The notes: a model not told the origin generated them from the letters alone. A DNA stretch of 64,000 nucleotides from Panacagrimonas sp. (GCF_020697055.1 NZ_JAJFBP010000001.1:62001-126000); one strand, 5' to 3'. Numbered from the stretch's first letter, positions 47,319 through 56,588 are shown. Translations and numbers: made by a program.

Positions 47319-48180
47319 GGGGGTCGAGAAACCCGATCGCGGCCCGGGCGACCTGTTCGGGCTTTTCCTCGTGAACCAGCAGCCGTGCTCCGGGCACTTC
47401 GACCACCCGCGCATCCGGGAACTGCCTGGCCATGTCGCGCGCCAGATCCAGCGGGAACGTCGGATCGTCGGCGCCCCACAACAGCAGAACCGGCATCGTC
47501 AGCCGGGCGTGCTCGTTCGCGAGCGCATCGACCGGCTGCCAGTGCGCGCCGAGCAGGTAACGCCGGAGTCCCTCCATCCGTGCCGGGTCGCGCAGCAAGG
47601 GCTCCACCACGTGCTGGTGGAACTCGCCTTCGATGTGCGACAGATCGCGAAAGCATCCGCCGAATCCCATCGAAGAGCGCCGGAACGTGCGGGACGCGAG
47701 CAGCAGCCGCAGCGCGCTCAACGTCGGCGGCGCCCTGAGCAGACCTTGGTAAAGCGGAATCCACGGTGGGCGATGACCCGGCATCTCGGTGTTGATCAGC
47801 ACCAGGCGCGAGATGCGCCGCGGCATCTGCAACGCGAGGTAGCGCGCGAACGTCCCGCCGGTGTCCTGGGCCATCACGTGGAACTGCGTCAGGCCCAGGG
47901 CCTCGACCACCGCGACGAGCGTCCGACCCTGTCCGGGAAAGCTGAAATCGGCGTGCTCGCTCCACTGCGACTCGCCGAGTCCGGGCAGGTCCAGCACATG
48001 GCAGGTGAAACGGGCCGACAGGGCCGGCAGCACCTTGCGCCAGGTGAAGCCCGATAGCGGGAAGCCGTGGACCAGCAGCAGGTCCGGGCCCTGTCCGAAG
48101 CGGCGCACGGGCAGCCGGGCGTCCGGGGTGTCGATCCATCGGACCGGTGCGGCCAGGTAGGTGGAGGCGTCGGACGACAT
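47314..48180 (-). CDS. alpha/beta hydrolase with Asp nucleophile (epoxide hydrolase / haloalkane dehalogenase-like)
   Basis: This 288-residue alpha/beta hydrolase has the oxyanion motif VHGFPLSG and the nucleophile elbow VMAQDTGGT, in which Asp106 replaces the usual Ser. Asp nucleophiles are typical of epoxide hydrolases and haloalkane dehalogenases. Later segments include LLLWGADDP and the catalytic His in LVHEEKPE. The ATG at 48180 was chosen over the GTG one codon earlier. The 3' end abuts the palindromic repeat. The substrate is unknown. Confidence 0.75.
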   Translation of the reverse strand: MSSDASTYLAAPVRWIDTPDARLPVRRFGQGPDLLLVHGFPLSGFTWRKVLPALSARFTCHVLDLPGLGESQWSEHADFSFPGQGRTLVAVVEALGLTQFHVMAQDTGGTFARYLALQMPRRISRLVLINTEMPGHRPPWIPLYQGLLRAPPTLSALRLLLASRTFRRSSMGFGGCFRDLSHIEGEFHQHVVEPLLRDPARMEGLRRYLLGAHWQPVDALANEHARLTMPVLLLWGADDPTFPLDLARDMARQFPDARVVEVPGARLLVHEEKPEQVARAAIGFLDPP

Positions 48181-48245
48181 CACGGGGCGAGCATCGCAGG
48201 TCGGCCGTCGGCAATCGAAGCCGCAGGAGGACCTCGGTGCCGAAG

Positions 48246-48273
48246 TTGGATGACTAACATCACCTGTTATGTT
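48246..48273 (+). promoter_or_regulatory. promoter and operator of the toxin-antitoxin pair
   Basis: TTGGAT (48246-48251) and TATGTT (48268-48273) are spaced by 16 bases. They overlap the palindromes aacat-N8-atgtt and taaca-N5-tgtta, which would suit binding by the ribbon-helix-helix antitoxin. Confidence 0.5.
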
Positions 48274-48284
48274 TCAATGCGCGC

Positions 48285-48539
48285 ATGAACTTCAGCGTGC
48301 ACTTCGATGCGGAAACAGTGGCCCGACTCAACGCGGCGGTGGAGCGGGTCGGTCTGACGCGCAATCGCATCATCGTCCGCGCGGTGCAGGAGTGGCTGAT
48401 CAAGAACGAGGCCGAGGAATGGCCCGAGGACCTGCGCGATCACTGGCGCAACCCTGCGCCGGAACTCAGCGCCGGGCCGGTCGAATTCGAACCGTGGCGG
48501 CCGGCGCCTGAAACGATCCCGACGTCCAACGCGCGATGA
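48285..48539 (+). CDS. ribbon-helix-helix antitoxin
   Basis: This 84-residue protein has a MetJ/Arc-type DNA-binding N-terminus (FSVHFDAETVARLNAAVERVG then RNRIIVRAVQEWL). The disordered, acidic, Pro-rich C-terminal tail would wrap the toxin. It likely represses its own operon through the palindromes at 48255-48273. Its stop overlaps the toxin ATG by 4 bases. Confidence 0.8.
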   Translation: MNFSVHFDAETVARLNAAVERVGLTRNRIIVRAVQEWLIKNEAEEWPEDLRDHWRNPAPELSAGPVEFEPWRPAPETIPTSNAR

Positions 48540-48946
48540 AGTACCTGCTCGATGCCGGCACGCTGTCGGCGGCGCTGCGCGGCCGCCTGCCGGTCGTGCT
48601 GAAGCTGGCGGAGTTGGGCCCGGGCGAGGTCGCCATGTCGGTACTCAGCCGGATGCAGGTCGAGATCGGGCTGCGTACCCGGCCGCGGGCCCAGCAGCGC
48701 TACGCGAGGCTGTTGCGCACGCTGTCCGAGACCGTCAAGACGCTCGAATTCGGTGAGGCCGAGGCGCAGCAGGCGGCGACGCTGGGGGCCTACCTTGAGC
48801 AGGGCGGAGAACGCATCGGGCCGATGGAATTGATGCTCGCGGCGCAGGCCATGACGCATCGCTACACGCTGGTGGCCGAGGACCTGGCGCCGTATCGCAT
48901 GGTCAACGGGCTGAACGTCGAGAACTGGATCGGCAAGAACGCCTGA
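48536..48946 (+). CDS. PIN-domain (VapC-like) toxin
   Basis: This 136-residue PIN-domain RNase has the first acidic residue Asp6 in YLLDAGTL and the conserved Glu in MQVEIGL. The third position (IGPMELMLAAQA) has Glu where VapC proteins have Asp. The C-terminus reads RYTLVAEDLAPYRMVNGLNVENW, the usual TLVTNN-type end. VapC toxins cut tRNA or rRNA and are silenced by the antitoxin. Whether the Asp-to-Glu change leaves it active is unclear. Confidence 0.8.
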   Translation: MKYLLDAGTLSAALRGRLPVVLKLAELGPGEVAMSVLSRMQVEIGLRTRPRAQQRYARLLRTLSETVKTLEFGEAEAQQAATLGAYLEQGGERIGPMELMLAAQAMTHRYTLVAEDLAPYRMVNGLNVENWIGKNA

Positions 48947-48991
48947 TCGCAGTTAATAATCTACTTTAACTATCGTCTGTAAAGGATTGTC

Positions 48992-50074
48992 ATGTCTAGG
49001 ATTACGAACTTCAGTGCTGGCCCCGCAACGCTCCCTCTGACGGTTCTCGAGCAGGTCCAAGAGGAACTCCTCGACTGGCGCGGCTCGGGCATGTCGGTGA
49101 TGGAAATGTCCCATCGCGACAAGGAGTTCATGAGCATTGCATCCGAAGCGGAGAAGGATCTGCGCGAAGTTGCTGGAATTCCTCAGAATTACAAGGTTCT
49201 ATTCATGCAGGGCGGAGCCACGGCGCAGTTCGCGCTGATCCCGCTGAACCTGCTGCGCGGCAAGGCGGGCGCCGACTACGTGCTCACCGGTGACTGGGGC
49301 AAGAAGGCTCTCAAGGAAGCCGGCAAGTACGGCAAGGCCAGCGTCGCGGCCACCGGCGAAGCGGGCAAGTTCACGTCGATCCCGGATCGCGCCGGTTGGA
49401 AGCTGGATCCGGATGCGGCCTACGTGCACATCACCACCAACGAGACCATCCATGGCGTGCAGTTCCAGTCGACGCCGGACGTCGGCGGCGTGCCGCTGGT
49501 GGCCGACATGTCCTCGGACATCCTGTCGCGCCCGATCGAGGTCTCGAAGTTCGGCCTGATCTATGGCGGCGCGCAGAAGAACATCGGCCCGGCCGGTGTG
49601 ACGATCGTGATCGTGCGCGAGGACCTGATCGGGCAGGCCTCGGCAATGACGCCCAACGTCTTCGACTACAAGCAGGCCGCCGACAACGAGTCGATGCTCA
49701 ACACCCCGCCGTGCTTCGCCTGGTACGTCTCGGGCCTGGTGTTCAAGTGGATCAAGGACAACGGCGGACTGGCCGGCGTCGGGGCGCGCAACCAGGCCAA
49801 GGCGAAGCGGCTTTACGACTACATCGATTCGCAGGATTTCTATCGCAACCCGGTGGCCAAGGCCGATCGTTCGGTCATGAATGTGCCGTTCACGCTGGCC
49901 AATGCCGAGCTCGACGCGGACTTCCTCAAGGGCGCCAAGGCCGCGGGCCTGAGCGGCCTCAAGGGCCATCGCGCGGTCGGCGGCATGCGCGCTTCGCTCT
50001 ACAACGCGATGACCGAGCAGGGCGTGGCACAGCTGGTCGACTACATGAAGGAATTCGCGCGGACCAAGGGCTGA
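48992..50074 (+). CDS. serC: phosphoserine aminotransferase
   Basis: This 360-residue class V aminotransferase starts NFSAGPATLP and has MEMSHRDKEF and the PLP lysine in YGGAQKNIGPAG. It converts 3-phosphohydroxypyruvate to phosphoserine and also acts in pyridoxine synthesis. An aagga lies before the ATG. The 45-base leader is unusually AT-rich (ttaataatctactttaac), so a promoter is likely there. It heads the serC-serA-pheA-hisC-tyrA-terC-aroA block. Confidence 0.95.
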   Translation: MSRITNFSAGPATLPLTVLEQVQEELLDWRGSGMSVMEMSHRDKEFMSIASEAEKDLREVAGIPQNYKVLFMQGGATAQFALIPLNLLRGKAGADYVLTGDWGKKALKEAGKYGKASVAATGEAGKFTSIPDRAGWKLDPDAAYVHITTNETIHGVQFQSTPDVGGVPLVADMSSDILSRPIEVSKFGLIYGGAQKNIGPAGVTIVIVREDLIGQASAMTPNVFDYKQAADNESMLNTPPCFAWYVSGLVFKWIKDNGGLAGVGARNQAKAKRLYDYIDSQDFYRNPVAKADRSVMNVPFTLANAELDADFLKGAKAAGLSGLKGHRAVGGMRASLYNAMTEQGVAQLVDYMKEFARTKG

Positions 50075-50087
50075 GAAGAGAAAACCC

Positions 50088-51263
50088 ATGTTCAAGATCC
50101 AGACGCTCAACAACATCTCCGTCCTCGGCCTCGAGCGCCTGCCGCGCGAGCGCTACGAGGTGGCCTCCGAGATCACGCATCCCGACGCGGTGATGGTGCG
50201 CTCGGCCGACATGCACAAGCTCGACATCGCCGGCTCGGTCAAGGCGATCGGGCGCGCGGGGGCGGGCACCAACAACATTCCCGTGGCCGCGATGAGCAAG
50301 CGCGGCGTGCCGGTGTTCAACGCACCCGGCGCCAACGCCAATGCGGTCAAGGAACTGGTGATCGCCGGGCTGCTGCTGGCCGCGCGCAACATCGCCCCGG
50401 CGCTGGACTTCGTGAAGAAGCTCGATGGCGACGACAAGGCGATGCACGAGGCGGTGGAGGCCGGCAAGAAGAAGTTCGTCGGCTTCGAGCTGCCGGGCCG
50501 CAGCCTGGGCGTGATCGGCCTGGGCGCGATCGGCGTGAAGGTCGCCAACGCGGCAATCGAGATGGGCATGGAGGTGTGGGGCTTCGATCCCGCGATGACG
50601 GTGCAGAACGCGTGGAAGCTCGATGCGCGCGTGCGCCAGGCGCTGTCGGTCGACGACCTGATGGCGCGTTCGCAGTGCGTCTCGGTGCACGTGCCGCTGC
50701 TCGACGCCACGCGCGGCATCGTCAACGCCGATCGGCTCAAGCTGCTCAAAAAGCAGGGCGTGATCCTGAACTTCGCGCGCGAGGCGATCGTCGACGAAAA
50801 GGCCGTGATCGAGGCGCTCAACGAGAACCGCCTGCACGCCTACGTCTGCGACTTTCCGTCCAACACGCTGAAGAACCATCCGCGCGTGATCGCCACGCCG
50901 CACCTGGGCGCCTCGACCAACGAGGCGGAGGACAACTGCGCGGTCATGGTCGCCGACCAGCTCCGCGAGTTCCTCGAGCGCGGCAACATCACCAACTCGG
51001 TCAATTTCCCGGAGGCGGTCCTCGCCCTGCTGCCGGGCAAGACGCGCCTGGCGATCGCCAACGCCAACGTGCCCAACATGGTCGGCCAGATCTCGACCAC
51101 GCTGGCCAACCACAAGCTCAACATCGCCGACCTGCTCAACAAGTCGCGCGGCGACATCGCGTACACGTTGGTGGACGTGGACTCATCCGTGCCGCAGGCC
51201 GCCGTGGACGAGATCGCCCGCATCGAAGGCGTGCTCAACGTGCGGGTGATCGGGCCAGCCTGA
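50088..51263 (+). CDS. serA: D-3-phosphoglycerate dehydrogenase
   Basis: This 391-residue 2-hydroxyacid dehydrogenase has an NAD-binding Rossmann motif (GVIGLGAIG), NFAREAIVDE and the catalytic His in TPHLGAST. A C-terminal ACT domain (from about residue 315, LAIANANVPNMVGQIS) suggests allosteric control by serine. It makes 3-phosphohydroxypyruvate, the substrate of SerC encoded 13 bases upstream. Confidence 0.93.
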   Translation: MFKIQTLNNISVLGLERLPRERYEVASEITHPDAVMVRSADMHKLDIAGSVKAIGRAGAGTNNIPVAAMSKRGVPVFNAPGANANAVKELVIAGLLLAARNIAPALDFVKKLDGDDKAMHEAVEAGKKKFVGFELPGRSLGVIGLGAIGVKVANAAIEMGMEVWGFDPAMTVQNAWKLDARVRQALSVDDLMARSQCVSVHVPLLDATRGIVNADRLKLLKKQGVILNFAREAIVDEKAVIEALNENRLHAYVCDFPSNTLKNHPRVIATPHLGASTNEAEDNCAVMVADQLREFLERGNITNSVNFPEAVLALLPGKTRLAIANANVPNMVGQISTTLANHKLNIADLLNKSRGDIAYTLVDVDSSVPQAAVDEIARIEGVLNVRVIGPA

Positions 51264-51277
51264 CCGGCGCAGAATCT

Positions 51278-51335
51278 CGTAGCCCGGGCGCTGCCCGCGG
51301 TCGGATGAAAGATCCCGGGCTGCGCCCGGGCTACG
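51278..51335. repeat. palindromic repeat with perfect 13-bp arms
   Basis: cgtagcccgggcg (51278-51290) and cgcccgggctacg (51323-51335) are perfect reverse complements in the gap between serA and pheA. This is the clearest copy of the window's tagcccgggc family, and it could reduce transcription into pheA. Confidence 0.75.
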
Positions 51336-51368
51336 GAAATAGGGTGCCACCACCGCGGAGTTCGCTTC

Positions 51369-52502
51369 GTGGACAATAGCCGCGCTTTGCCACCCGCCAA
51401 GACCATGACTCCCTTGACCCTCGCCGAGGCCCGCGCCCAGATCGACGCGCTGGACGAACAGATCCAGCGCCAGATCTCGCAGCGCGCGCGCATCGCCCAG
51501 CAGGTCGCCCGCATCAAACAGGCGCAGGGCGATACCGGCGACCACTACCGTCCTTCGCGCGAAGCCGAGGTGTTGCGCCGGGCGATCGAGCGCAACCAGG
51601 CCGCCGACGGCGGGCCGCTGACCGACGAGGTCGTCGCACGCCTGATGCGCGAGATCATGTCGGCGTGCCTGGCGCTGGAATCGCCGTTGACGGTGGCGTA
51701 TCTGGGGCCCGAGGGAACGTACACGCAGTCGGCCGCGCTCAAGCATTTCGGTGATGCGGTGACCGCCCGCCCGCTGGCGGCGGTCGACGAGATCTTCCGC
51801 GACGTCGAGTCCGGCGCCGCCGACTACGGCGTGGTGCCGGTCGAGAACTCGATCGGCGGCGTGGTGACGCACACGCTCGATGCGCTGGTGCACACCAAGC
51901 TGCGCATCTGCGGCGAGGTGATGCTGCCGGTGCACCACCACCTGCTGTCGCGCGAAACCTCCCTGGATGCGGTGCAGACGATCTACGCGCACCCGCAGTC
52001 CTTCGCCCAGACCCGCAAATGGTTCGATTCGCGGCTGCCCAAGGCCGAGCGCGAGGTCGTTGCCAGCAACGGCGAGGCGGCGCGCATCGCAGCGGACAAA
52101 GGCGGCGCGGCGATCGCGGGCCTGCCGGCGGCGCGCCTGTACGGCCTGAACATCCTGGCCTCGAACATCGAGGACGATCCGGGCAACACAACGCGCTTCC
52201 TGATCATCGGCAAGCAGGATCCGAGCGCCACGGGCGCCGACCTGACGTCGCTGGTGGTGACGGCGCACCGCAACCAGCCGGGCGCGCTGTTCACGCTGCT
52301 GGCGCCGCTGGCCGACGCGCAGATCGACCTGTCGCGCATCGAATCGCGCCCGGTGCGCGGCTCGCCGGTGCCCGACTTCTATTTCTTCATGGATCTGGGC
52401 GGTCACGTCACCGACGCCGTGATCCGCACCGCGCTCGACCGGGTGCGGGCCAATGCCGCGTTCTTCAAGATACTCGGCTCGTATCCAAGGGCCGTGATGT
52501 GA
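51369..52502 (+). CDS. pheA: chorismate mutase / prephenate dehydratase (P-protein)
   Basis: The protein has 377 residues. It holds an AroQ chorismate mutase (residues 15-95, ARAQIDALDEQIQRQISQRA), a prephenate dehydratase (VAYLGPEGTYTQSAA to NTTRFLIIG) and an ACT domain (HRNQPGALFTLL, then LSRIESRP) for phenylalanine feedback. The GTG at 51369 has cggag upstream; the ATG at 51405 is an alternative. The last base of its stop is the first base of the hisC ATG. Confidence 0.95.
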   Translation: MDNSRALPPAKTMTPLTLAEARAQIDALDEQIQRQISQRARIAQQVARIKQAQGDTGDHYRPSREAEVLRRAIERNQAADGGPLTDEVVARLMREIMSACLALESPLTVAYLGPEGTYTQSAALKHFGDAVTARPLAAVDEIFRDVESGAADYGVVPVENSIGGVVTHTLDALVHTKLRICGEVMLPVHHHLLSRETSLDAVQTIYAHPQSFAQTRKWFDSRLPKAEREVVASNGEAARIAADKGGAAIAGLPAARLYGLNILASNIEDDPGNTTRFLIIGKQDPSATGADLTSLVVTAHRNQPGALFTLLAPLADAQIDLSRIESRPVRGSPVPDFYFFMDLGGHVTDAVIRTALDRVRANAAFFKILGSYPRAVM

Positions 52503-53647
52503 TGAACGCCGTGAAGCCGAACGAACTGACCCGCAACGCGCTGCCGGGCGTGCTCGACATCGAGGCCTACACGCCGGGCATGCCGATCGAGGAACTGCAG
52601 CGTCGGCTCGGTCTGGCCGACGTGATCAAGCTCGCTTCGAACGAAAATCCGCTTGGCGCGAGCCCGATGGTCGCGGCCGCGCTGGCCAAGGCGGCGGCGG
52701 ACAATCTTGCGCTGTATCCGGACGGCAGCGGCTTCCGGCTGAAGAAGAAGCTTGCGGCCTACCACGGCATCGGCGCCGAGTGCATCACGCTGGGCAACGG
52801 CAGCAACGATCTGCTCGAGTTCCTGTCGCGCATCTACGCCGGGCCGGGCCGCGCGGTGATGTTCTCGGACTACGCGTTTGCGGTGTACCCGCTCGCCGCG
52901 CAGGCGCAGAACGCCGAGCGCGTGGTGGTGCCGGCGTATCCGTCCGATCACGCGATGCCGTACGGCCACGACCTTGCCGCGTTCGCCGAGACGCTCGCCA
53001 GGCGCCCGGACGTGAGCCTGGTGTTCATCGCCAATCCGAACAATCCGACCGGAACGTGGAACACGCCGCAGGAGATCCTCGGCTTTCTCGAGCACGTGCC
53101 GCCGCACGTGATCGTTGCGCTCGACGAGGCTTACTGGGACTACCAGGATCCGGCGCTGCGCACCGATGCGCGGCCCTGGCTCGATCGGTTTCCGAACCTG
53201 GTCATCACGCGCACGTTCTCGAAGATCTACGGCATCGCCAGCCTGCGCGCGGGCTATGCGCTGTCGCACCCGACGGTGGCCGATCTGCTCAACCGCGTGC
53301 GCCAGCCGTTCAACAACAACAGTTTCGCGTTGATCGCGGCGGAAGCGGCGCTGGACGACCAGGAGTTCGTGCGCCGTTCGATCGAGCTGAACACGGTCGA
53401 GCGCAAGCGCCTCGATGCCGAACTCGGGAAGCGCGGCCACACGGTGCTGCCGTCGCAGGCCAACTTCATCACCGTCGGGTTCGGTCGCGACGCCAGGCCG
53501 ATCCACCAGGGCCTGCTGGAGCGCGGCGTGATCGTGCGGCCGATGGGCTCCTACGGGTTGCCGCAGTTCCTGCGCGTGACGGTCGGCACCGCGACGCAGA
53601 ACGATCGCTTCCTCGCGGCGCTGGACGAAGCGATCCGGTCGCTGTGA
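52502..53647 (+). CDS. hisC: histidinol-phosphate / aromatic aminotransferase
   Basis: This 381-residue fold-type I aminotransferase of the HisC family has ASNENPLGASP, NGSNDLLEF, NPNNPTGTW and the PLP lysine in TRTFSKIYGIA. Within an aromatic amino-acid operon such HisC2-type proteins are thought to transaminate aromatic keto acids or prephenate as well as histidinol phosphate. It overlaps tyrA by 4 bases. Confidence 0.9.
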   Translation: MNAVKPNELTRNALPGVLDIEAYTPGMPIEELQRRLGLADVIKLASNENPLGASPMVAAALAKAAADNLALYPDGSGFRLKKKLAAYHGIGAECITLGNGSNDLLEFLSRIYAGPGRAVMFSDYAFAVYPLAAQAQNAERVVVPAYPSDHAMPYGHDLAAFAETLARRPDVSLVFIANPNNPTGTWNTPQEILGFLEHVPPHVIVALDEAYWDYQDPALRTDARPWLDRFPNLVITRTFSKIYGIASLRAGYALSHPTVADLLNRVRQPFNNNSFALIAAEAALDDQEFVRRSIELNTVERKRLDAELGKRGHTVLPSQANFITVGFGRDARPIHQGLLERGVIVRPMGSYGLPQFLRVTVGTATQNDRFLAALDEAIRSL

Positions 53648-54507
53648 CGCGTCTTGCGGTCATCGGACTCGGGTTGATCGGCGGGTCGCTGGCGCGCGCG
53701 TTGCGTGCCGCCGGGCGCGTGTCGCACATCGCCGCGTACGACCGCGATCCCGAGCAGGGACGTCGCGGGCTCGAGCTGGGCGTGATCGATCGCTTCGCCG
53801 GCGACGCGGCGAGCTCGGCACGCGATGCGGACGTGGTCGTGCTCGCCGTGCCGGTGCTGCACACGGCCGAGGCCGCCGAGGCGGTCCGCGCGGGGCTGTC
53901 GGACCGCACGATCCTGATGGACGTCGGCAGCACCAAGGTCTCGGTGCTGGGCGACATCACGCGCGTGTTCGGCGATCTGCCGGCGCGCTTCGTCGCCGCG
54001 CATCCGATCGCGGGCACCGAAAAGAGCGGTGTCGCCGCGTCCAGGTCCGAACTGTTCCGGGGTCATCGCGTGGTGCTGACGCCGCATGCGGGCCAGGATC
54101 CGGGGGCACTGGCGACGGTGCGCTCGCTGTGGGAGTCGGTTGGCGCCCGTGTCGTCGAGATGGACGCCGCCTGCCACGACGCGATCTTCGCCGCGACCTC
54201 GCACCTGCCGCACGTGCTGGCCTATGCATTCGTGGACATGCTGACGCGCCTGCCCAACGCGGCCGACATTTTTCCCAACGCCGGCGGCGGCTTTCGCGAT
54301 TTCACCCGCATCGCGAGCTCCAGCCCCGAGATGTGGCACGACATCGTCCGCGCCAATCGCGTCGAGGTCACCGGCCTGCTCGAGCGCCAGATCGGCGAGC
54401 TGCAGGAACTTCTGGCGCTGATGAAGGACGAACGCTGGCCCGAACTGCTGATGCGCTTCGAACGCGCGCGCGCGGCGCGCGAGCGTCATCTGTCCCAGAT
54501 CGAATAG
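53644..54507 (+). CDS. tyrA: prephenate/arogenate dehydrogenase
   Basis: This 287-residue enzyme has the NAD motif VIGLGLIGGSLA at the N-terminus, AHPIAGTEKSG with its catalytic His, and ATSHLPHVLAY. It commits prephenate or arogenate to tyrosine. It lacks a fused chorismate mutase, unlike E. coli TyrA. The GTG start overlaps the hisC stop (GTGA). Confidence 0.93.
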   Translation: MTRLAVIGLGLIGGSLARALRAAGRVSHIAAYDRDPEQGRRGLELGVIDRFAGDAASSARDADVVVLAVPVLHTAEAAEAVRAGLSDRTILMDVGSTKVSVLGDITRVFGDLPARFVAAHPIAGTEKSGVAASRSELFRGHRVVLTPHAGQDPGALATVRSLWESVGARVVEMDAACHDAIFAATSHLPHVLAYAFVDMLTRLPNAADIFPNAGGGFRDFTRIASSSPEMWHDIVRANRVEVTGLLERQIGELQELLALMKDERWPELLMRFERARAARERHLSQIE

Positions 54508-54519
54508 AACACGACGACC

Positions 54520-55281
54520 ATGATGATGGAACTGCTGGTTAGCCCCGACGCGTGGATCGCGTTCCTGACGTTGACGATGCTCGAGCTGATCCTGGGCATC
54601 GACAACATCGTGTTCATCACGATCCTGGTGGACAAGCTGCCGGCGCATCAGCGCGACACGGCGCGGCGGCTGGGCCTGGGCGCCGCGATGTTCATGCGCA
54701 TCGGCCTGCTGTTCGTGCTGAGCTGGATCATCGGGCTCAAGGAGCCCTGGTTCTCGATCCTCGGCCACGGCATCTCGGGCCGCGATCTGGTGCTGATCCT
54801 GGGCGGCCTGTTCCTGCTGTGGAAGGCCACGATGGAGATCCACGAACTGCTCGAAGGGCAGGAAGGACACGCATCGGCCAAGGTCGCGCCGACGTTTGCG
54901 GCGGTGATCGTGCAGATCATGCTGATCGACATCGTCTTCTCGCTCGACTCGATCATCACCGCGGTGGGCATGGTCGATCACATCGAAGTGATGATCGCGG
55001 CGGTGGTGGCATCGGTGACGTTGATGATGCTGTTCGCGGGGCCCATCGGACGCTTCATCTCGGCGCGGCCTACGATCAAGATGCTGGCGCTGTCGTTCCT
55101 GTTCCTGATCGGCGCGGTGCTGATCGCCGGCGGCTTCGACCACGACGTGCCCAAGGGCTACATCTACTTCGCGATGGCTTTCTCGATCGTCGTGGAGATG
55201 CTCAACATCAAGCTGCGCAAGCGCGCGGCCGATCCGGTGCACCTGCACCAGCGCTACGTGCCGGAGGATCAATCCAAGTGA
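54520..55281 (+). CDS. TerC-family membrane protein
   Basis: This 253-residue protein has about seven hydrophobic segments with the family motifs LELILGIDNIVFIT and DIVFSLDSIITAVGM, whose acidic residues lie within the membrane. TerC-family proteins are linked to metal, often manganese, export during protein secretion and to tellurite resistance. It sits between tyrA (12-base gap) and aroA (4-base overlap). The start region has three consecutive ATG codons. Confidence 0.88.
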   Translation: MMMELLVSPDAWIAFLTLTMLELILGIDNIVFITILVDKLPAHQRDTARRLGLGAAMFMRIGLLFVLSWIIGLKEPWFSILGHGISGRDLVLILGGLFLLWKATMEIHELLEGQEGHASAKVAPTFAAVIVQIMLIDIVFSLDSIITAVGMVDHIEVMIAAVVASVTLMMLFAGPIGRFISARPTIKMLALSFLFLIGAVLIAGGFDHDVPKGYIYFAMAFSIVVEMLNIKLRKRAADPVHLHQRYVPEDQSK

Positions 55282-56588
55282 GCGGCGGCACCCTGAACTG
55301 GACGGTTGCGCCGGGCGGCATGCCCTCGGGCAGCGTTCGCGTTCCCGGCGACAAGTCGATCTCGCACCGCTCGGTGATGCTCGGGTCGCTGGCCGATGGC
55401 ATCACCGAGGTCACGGGCTTCCTCGACGGTGAGGACTGCCTATGCACGATGAAGGCGTTCCAGGCGATGGGCGTTCGCATCGAACGCGTGACCGACACCA
55501 GCCTGCGCGTGCACGGCGTCGGGCTGCACGGACTCAAAGGGCCCGCCCACGATCTGGATCTGGGCAACTCCGGCACCTCGATGCGGCTGATGTCGGGTCT
55601 GCTGGCCGCGCAGAGATTTCCGACGACGCTGATCGGCGATGCGTCGCTGTCCCGTCGCCCGATGAGGCGCGTGATCGATCCGCTGGCGCGCATGGGCGCG
55701 CGCATCGATTCCAACGACGGCAAGGCGCCGCTGCGCCTGCACCCGGTCGACGGTGGACTCACGGCGATCGACCACGTATCGAAGGTCGCGAGCGCGCAGG
55801 TGAAGTCCTGCATCCTGCTCGCGGGCCTGTACGCGAACGGGACGACGTCGGTCACCGAGCCGGAGACGTCGCGCGACCACACCGAACGCATGCTTCGCGC
55901 CTTCGGGGTCGAGGTGATGTCGAGCGAGGGTCGCGCCGCGGTGCGCGGCGGCCAGCGCCTGGTCGGCACGTCGATCCCGGTGCCGGCCGACATCTCGTCG
56001 GCCGCGTTCTTCCTGCTCGCGGCGGCGATCGTGCCCGGCAGCGATCTGTTGCTGCGCGACGTTGGCATCAACCCGACGCGCACGGGTGTGATCGACATCC
56101 TGCGGGCGATGGGCGCATCGATCGGGATCGAGAATCCGCGCACGTTCGGCGGGGAGCCGGTGGCCGACCTGCGCGTGCGAGGACAGGGCTTGCGCGGCAT
56201 CGCGGTCGACCCGGCACTGGTGGCGTCGGCCATCGACGAGTTCCCGGCGATCTTCATCGCCGCAGCCTGCGCCGACGGCGAGACGCGGGTGACCGGGGCC
56301 GAGGAACTGCGCGTCAAGGAATCCGACCGCATCCAGACCATGGTCGACGGCCTCACCGCGCTCGGGATCGAGGCGATCGGCACCTCCGACGGGGCGCGCA
56401 TCCGCGGCGGTCGCATCGGCACCGGGCAGATCGACTCGCATGGGGACCACCGCGTGGCGATGTCGTTCGCGATGGCGGCGCTGCGTGCCGATGGCCCGAT
56501 CGGGATCCTGGACTGCGCCAACGTCAACACGTCATTCCCCGGGTTCGCGCGGCTGGCGGCGACGATCGGCGTCGAGGTTTCGGCTTAG
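55278..56588 (+). CDS. aroA: EPSP synthase (3-phosphoshikimate 1-carboxyvinyltransferase)
   Basis: The protein has 436 residues. VPGDKSISHRSVML, LGNSGTSMRLMSGLL, SRRPMRRV and ASAQVKSCILLAGL place it in the class II group, like Xanthomonas AroA. RVKESDR and ESHGDHR-type ends (DSHGDHRVAMSFA) are also present. It joins shikimate-3-phosphate and PEP on the way to chorismate. The GTG start overlaps the TerC stop and has ggagg 11 bases upstream. Confidence 0.95.
   Translation: MSGGTLNWTVAPGGMPSGSVRVPGDKSISHRSVMLGSLADGITEVTGFLDGEDCLCTMKAFQAMGVRIERVTDTSLRVHGVGLHGLKGPAHDLDLGNSGTSMRLMSGLLAAQRFPTTLIGDASLSRRPMRRVIDPLARMGARIDSNDGKAPLRLHPVDGGLTAIDHVSKVASAQVKSCILLAGLYANGTTSVTEPETSRDHTERMLRAFGVEVMSSEGRAAVRGGQRLVGTSIPVPADISSAAFFLLAAAIVPGSDLLLRDVGINPTRTGVIDILRAMGASIGIENPRTFGGEPVADLRVRGQGLRGIAVDPALVASAIDEFPAIFIAAACADGETRVTGAEELRVKESDRIQTMVDGLTALGIEAIGTSDGARIRGGRIGTGQIDSHGDHRVAMSFAMAALRADGPIGILDCANVNTSFPGFARLAATIGVEVSA

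Noticed and set aside
48947..48991. AT-rich stretch before serC as an attachment site of an inserted island
   Set aside because: No flanking direct repeat, tRNA or integrase is visible, and a promoter explains the composition.
54400..54520. A yybP-ykoY-type manganese riboswitch before the TerC-family gene
   Set aside because: Only 12 bases separate tyrA from this gene, and the sequence upstream is tyrA coding sequence.
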